DNA of 64,000 nucleotides. Origin: Pelorhabdus rhamnosifermentans (GTDB lineage Bacteria > Bacillota > Negativicutes > UMGS1260). Under the pieces are notes generated by a model. That model had not been told where the DNA came from. It searched no databases and was given only the letters and a program-made list of their open reading frames with translations. The stretch lies in NCBI RefSeq assembly GCF_018835585.1, contig NZ_JAHGVE010000001.1, forward strand, positions 372,001 to 436,000, in the 5' to 3' direction. The position numbers and the translations under genes were made by a program. Shown here in pieces: positions 62,199 to 64,000 of the stretch (positions are counted from its first letter, which is position 1; each line of letters opens with the position of its first letter).

Positions 62199-62650
62199 AT
62201 GCCTAAAGAAGACGAAAGTAAAAACAAACAAATACTAAAAAAAAACTAAGCAAGCTCCAATATGAGGTTACTCAGGAAAACAGCACAGAGCCGCCTTTTC
62301 AAAATGAATACTGGGACAATAAGCAACAAGGTATCTATGTCGATATCGTATCAGGGAAGCCTTTATTTAGCTCGTTAGATAAATACGATTCTGGTTGTGG
62401 GTGGCCTAGTTTTAGTAAACCATTATATCCAGGAACAGTGCAAGAAAAAATAGATGCCAGCCATTCTATGACTCGTACAGAGGTGCGTAGCACTAGTTCT
62501 GATTCCCATTTAGGACACGTTTTTGCTGATGGGCCTCTACCTATAGGTACGCGCTATTGTATCAATTCTGCAGCCTTGCGCTTCATCCCCAAGGAAGATT
62601 TATGCAAAGCGGGCTATGGGGAGCTTGTACGGTTATTCGACATGGAATAA
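62199..62650 (+). pseudogene. msrB: Peptide-methionine (R)-S-oxide reductase, frameshifted at an A9 tract
   Basis: ATG 62199 (AGGATGAG upstream; ATG 62196 also possible) starts [15 protein letters not shown], then the frame stops after nine A residues (62237-62245). One base more would continue as [20 protein letters not shown] through [12 protein letters not shown] to the catalytic Cys in [11 protein letters not shown], an entire MsrB. The upstream zinc CxxC of many MsrBs is absent (VSGKPLF), as in zinc-free types. The 3' frame has a GTG at 62438 but that would lack the GWPSF region. Slippage at the A9 run, a recent mutation or a sequencing error could each explain the break. Confidence 0.8.
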
Positions 62651-62725
62651 AATGAGACTAGATCGACCTGAACAGAATTCGAAAATTAGATTTGACAATA
62701 TATAGCATCGATGTTAATATTAATT

Positions 62726-62743
62726 CAAACAATCGTTTGTTTG
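62726..62743. promoter_or_regulatory. TetR operator, site 1
   Basis: CAAACAATCGTTTGTTTG, upstream of the TetR gene. Its exact reverse complement occurs at 63433-63450 upstream of the emrA-type gene. Confidence 0.78.
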
Positions 62744-62795
62744 TAATGGATAAATAATTAACGATGTTTTGATGCAAATGAAGGGGCTTGTTATT

Positions 62796-63395
62796 ATGAG
62801 AACCAATACTCAATTAAAACTGATTGAAATAGCAACACCACTGTTTGCTACTAAAGGATTTGCCGCAGTATCTATTCGCGAAGTAACCGATGCAGCACAA
62901 ATTAATATATCTGCAATTTCCTATCATTTTAACGGCAAAGAGGGTCTCTACGAGGCTGTGCTAGAAGAACAGCTAACCCCTATTCAGCAGGCCCTAAAAT
63001 TAGCGCAAAATAATATTTCTCTCTCATCCATTGAGCGACTAACATTATATGCTGATCAGATTGCGCGTATCCATGCTCAGCGGCCTTTTTTAGCTCGGTT
63101 TATGAACAACGAGATGACTAATCCCACGGATTATGGCGGACCTGTTATTGAAAAGTATATTTCTCGGGTGTATCAGTTTATGCATATTGCCCTGCAGGAG
63201 GGTATTGCCAACGGTGATTTCCAACCTGACTTGAATGTTGCTTACGCAGCGGTTTCTCTGGTTGGAATTCTAAACTTTTATTTTATTGCCAAACCTCTTA
63301 TTCAAAAATTTACTCTTTTAACGAAGGATGCCAATTCGGAATATACGACTCATGCTTTTCGCATTTATCTGCATGGCATTATAAATAAAATATAG
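62796..63395 (+). CDS. TetR-family regulator (CerR-like C-terminal domain)
   Basis: 199 residues from ATG 62796; GAAGGGG is nine bases upstream. The helix-turn-helix is ATPLFATKGFAAVSIREVTD and AAQINISAISYHFNGKEGLY; the C-terminal region resembles the CerR/YbiH type. Identical operators before this gene and before the following membrane-fusion protein gene indicate autorepression and control of the efflux system. Confidence 0.92.
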   Translation: MRTNTQLKLIEIATPLFATKGFAAVSIREVTDAAQINISAISYHFNGKEGLYEAVLEEQLTPIQQALKLAQNNISLSSIERLTLYADQIARIHAQRPFLARFMNNEMTNPTDYGGPVIEKYISRVYQFMHIALQEGIANGDFQPDLNVAYAAVSLVGILNFYFIAKPLIQKFTLLTKDANSEYTTHAFRIYLHGIINKI

Positions 63396-63432
63396 AAATA
63401 AGAGCCATACGAAACAAGATTTTATCTGACAT

Positions 63433-63450
63433 CAAACAAACGATTGTTTG
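63433..63450. promoter_or_regulatory. TetR operator, site 2
   Basis: CAAACAAACGATTGTTTG, the reverse complement of site 1, 69 bases upstream of the emrA-type ATG. Confidence 0.78.
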
Positions 63451-63518
63451 ATGCCGTCAAGGATGATTCATACAACTTCGTAGCATATGAACTCCAATAC
63501 TTGTGAAAAGGTGATACT

Positions 63519-64000
63519 ATGAAACTTACTGCGAAATTTATTAAAATCTTCATCGTGCTTTTGATCGTCCTCGGCGGAGTCGGTACCTATTATTATTTGC
63601 ACCGCGGCGAAGTATCAACAGATGATGCTACTATTGATGGTCGAACCGTAGTTTTAAGTCCGAAAGTGCAAGGCTATGTGAAAGCCTTGCATATTCAAGA
63701 CAATCAGCTGGTTAAGGCTGGCGATGTTCTGATAGAAATCGATCCGACGGATTATATTGTCCGTCGTGATCGAGCCAAGGCTGCGTTAGCGGCTGCCCAG
63801 TCGGCAGCTAATGCTTCCCATAACAATCTGGAGACAACCACCGTTTCTGCTCCTTCAAATATTGATGCGGCACAAGCTCAAGTAGCATCTGCTCAGGCAA
63901 CCTGGGAAAAGGCATTAGCTGACAGACAGCGCATGGACAGTTTGTTCAGCGCCGGTGCCTGTTCTCAGCAGCAGCTTGATCAGGCCGTCGCAACGGAAAA
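63519..64000 (+). CDS. HlyD/EmrA-family efflux periplasmic adaptor (3' end cut by window)
   Basis: First 160 residues: a short cytoplasmic start and one TM anchor (FIKIFIVLLIVLGGVGTYYY), then the lipoyl/barrel region STDDATIDGRTVVLSPKVQG and YVKALHIQDNQLVKAGDVLI typical of EmrA, and the beginning of the coiled-coil hairpin (AAAQSAANASHNNLE...). ATG 63519 follows AAAAGGTGA. It bridges an inner-membrane exporter to the outer membrane, consistent with a diderm cell. The partner exporter should lie beyond the edge. Confidence 0.9.
   Translation, partial: MKLTAKFIKIFIVLLIVLGGVGTYYYLHRGEVSTDDATIDGRTVVLSPKVQGYVKALHIQDNQLVKAGDVLIEIDPTDYIVRRDRAKAALAAAQSAANASHNNLETTTVSAPSNIDAAQAQVASAQATWEKALADRQRMDSLFSAGACSQQQLDQAVATE

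Noticed and set aside
1-64000. CRISPR array
   Set aside because: No regularly spaced direct repeats with unique spacers were seen; all repeats found are dispersed hairpins or operator pairs.

Overview
The window suggests an anaerobic, low-GC, diderm Firmicute of the Negativicutes (Sporomusaceae-like). Shine-Dalgarno sites and codon use are Firmicute-like. HPr carries both His15 and a regulatory Ser46. Yet an LptF/LptG permease at the left edge implies an outer membrane with LPS. PEP carboxykinase, a stand-alone biotin-dependent carboxyltransferase, Fe-S nitroreductase and U32-type proteins fit anaerobic life. This placement is inference from gene content.

Layout. 1-6.3 kb: envelope genes (lptF/G, a GT4 glycosyltransferase, a GH130 glycosidase) separated by long spacers rich in hairpins, dispersed repeats and decayed genes. 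6.4-24 kb: a nonribosomal peptide cluster with a SagB-like FMN oxidase, a 3031-residue synthetase (acyl/aryl-AMP ligase-PCP-Cy-A(Cys)-PCP-C-A-PCP-TE), a U32-family Fe-S protein, a phosphopantetheinyl transferase, a 14-TM exporter, a type II thioesterase and a MarR regulator next to a 63-bp palindrome. The adenylation code of the first full module reads as the classical cysteine code and its condensation domain is a heterocyclization domain. The predicted product is therefore an acyl- or aryl-thiazoline/thiazole-amino acid.

18-29.5 kb is a graveyard of IS256, Tn3, IS30, IS3, IS21 and ISNCY fragments, mixed with shikimate genes: intact aroF and aroK, and broken aroB and aroC. 29.6-35.3 kb is a GntR-controlled hexonate operon (RspA/ManD-type dehydratase, MFS transporter, RspB-type dehydrogenase, KduD-type SDR) with a repeated 22-bp operator candidate. 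36-45 kb holds small regulator/target units: MarR-cupin, AraC-MATE, MarR-aminotransferase-EamA, AraC, and a ferredoxin-nitroreductase.

45.4-53 kb is a PRD-regulated operon of largely uncharacterised families (amidohydrolase, PRD-like protein, SFCGS protein, DUF4312, DUF4311, DUF4310, DgaE-like lyase, KDGP-type aldolase), followed by a broken HAD phosphatase and an HPr gene. 54-59 kb is a PEP/oxaloacetate module: a GntR helix-turn-helix fused to a pyruvate-kinase-like body with a PEP-utiliser domain, divergent from pckA and a carboxyltransferase subunit. 59-64 kb holds a GC-richer Bcr/CflA-TetR drug-efflux pair, a secreted repeat protein, a frameshifted msrB and a TetR-EmrA efflux unit that runs off the right edge.

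Five copies of a covarying hairpin repeat (2.4, 35.5, 45.0, 53.9 and 59.0 kb) tie these regions together. Three of them lie next to remnants of one small ribbon-helix-helix gene or of the GntR-pyruvate-kinase gene. No intact rRNA, tRNA or CRISPR array was seen.
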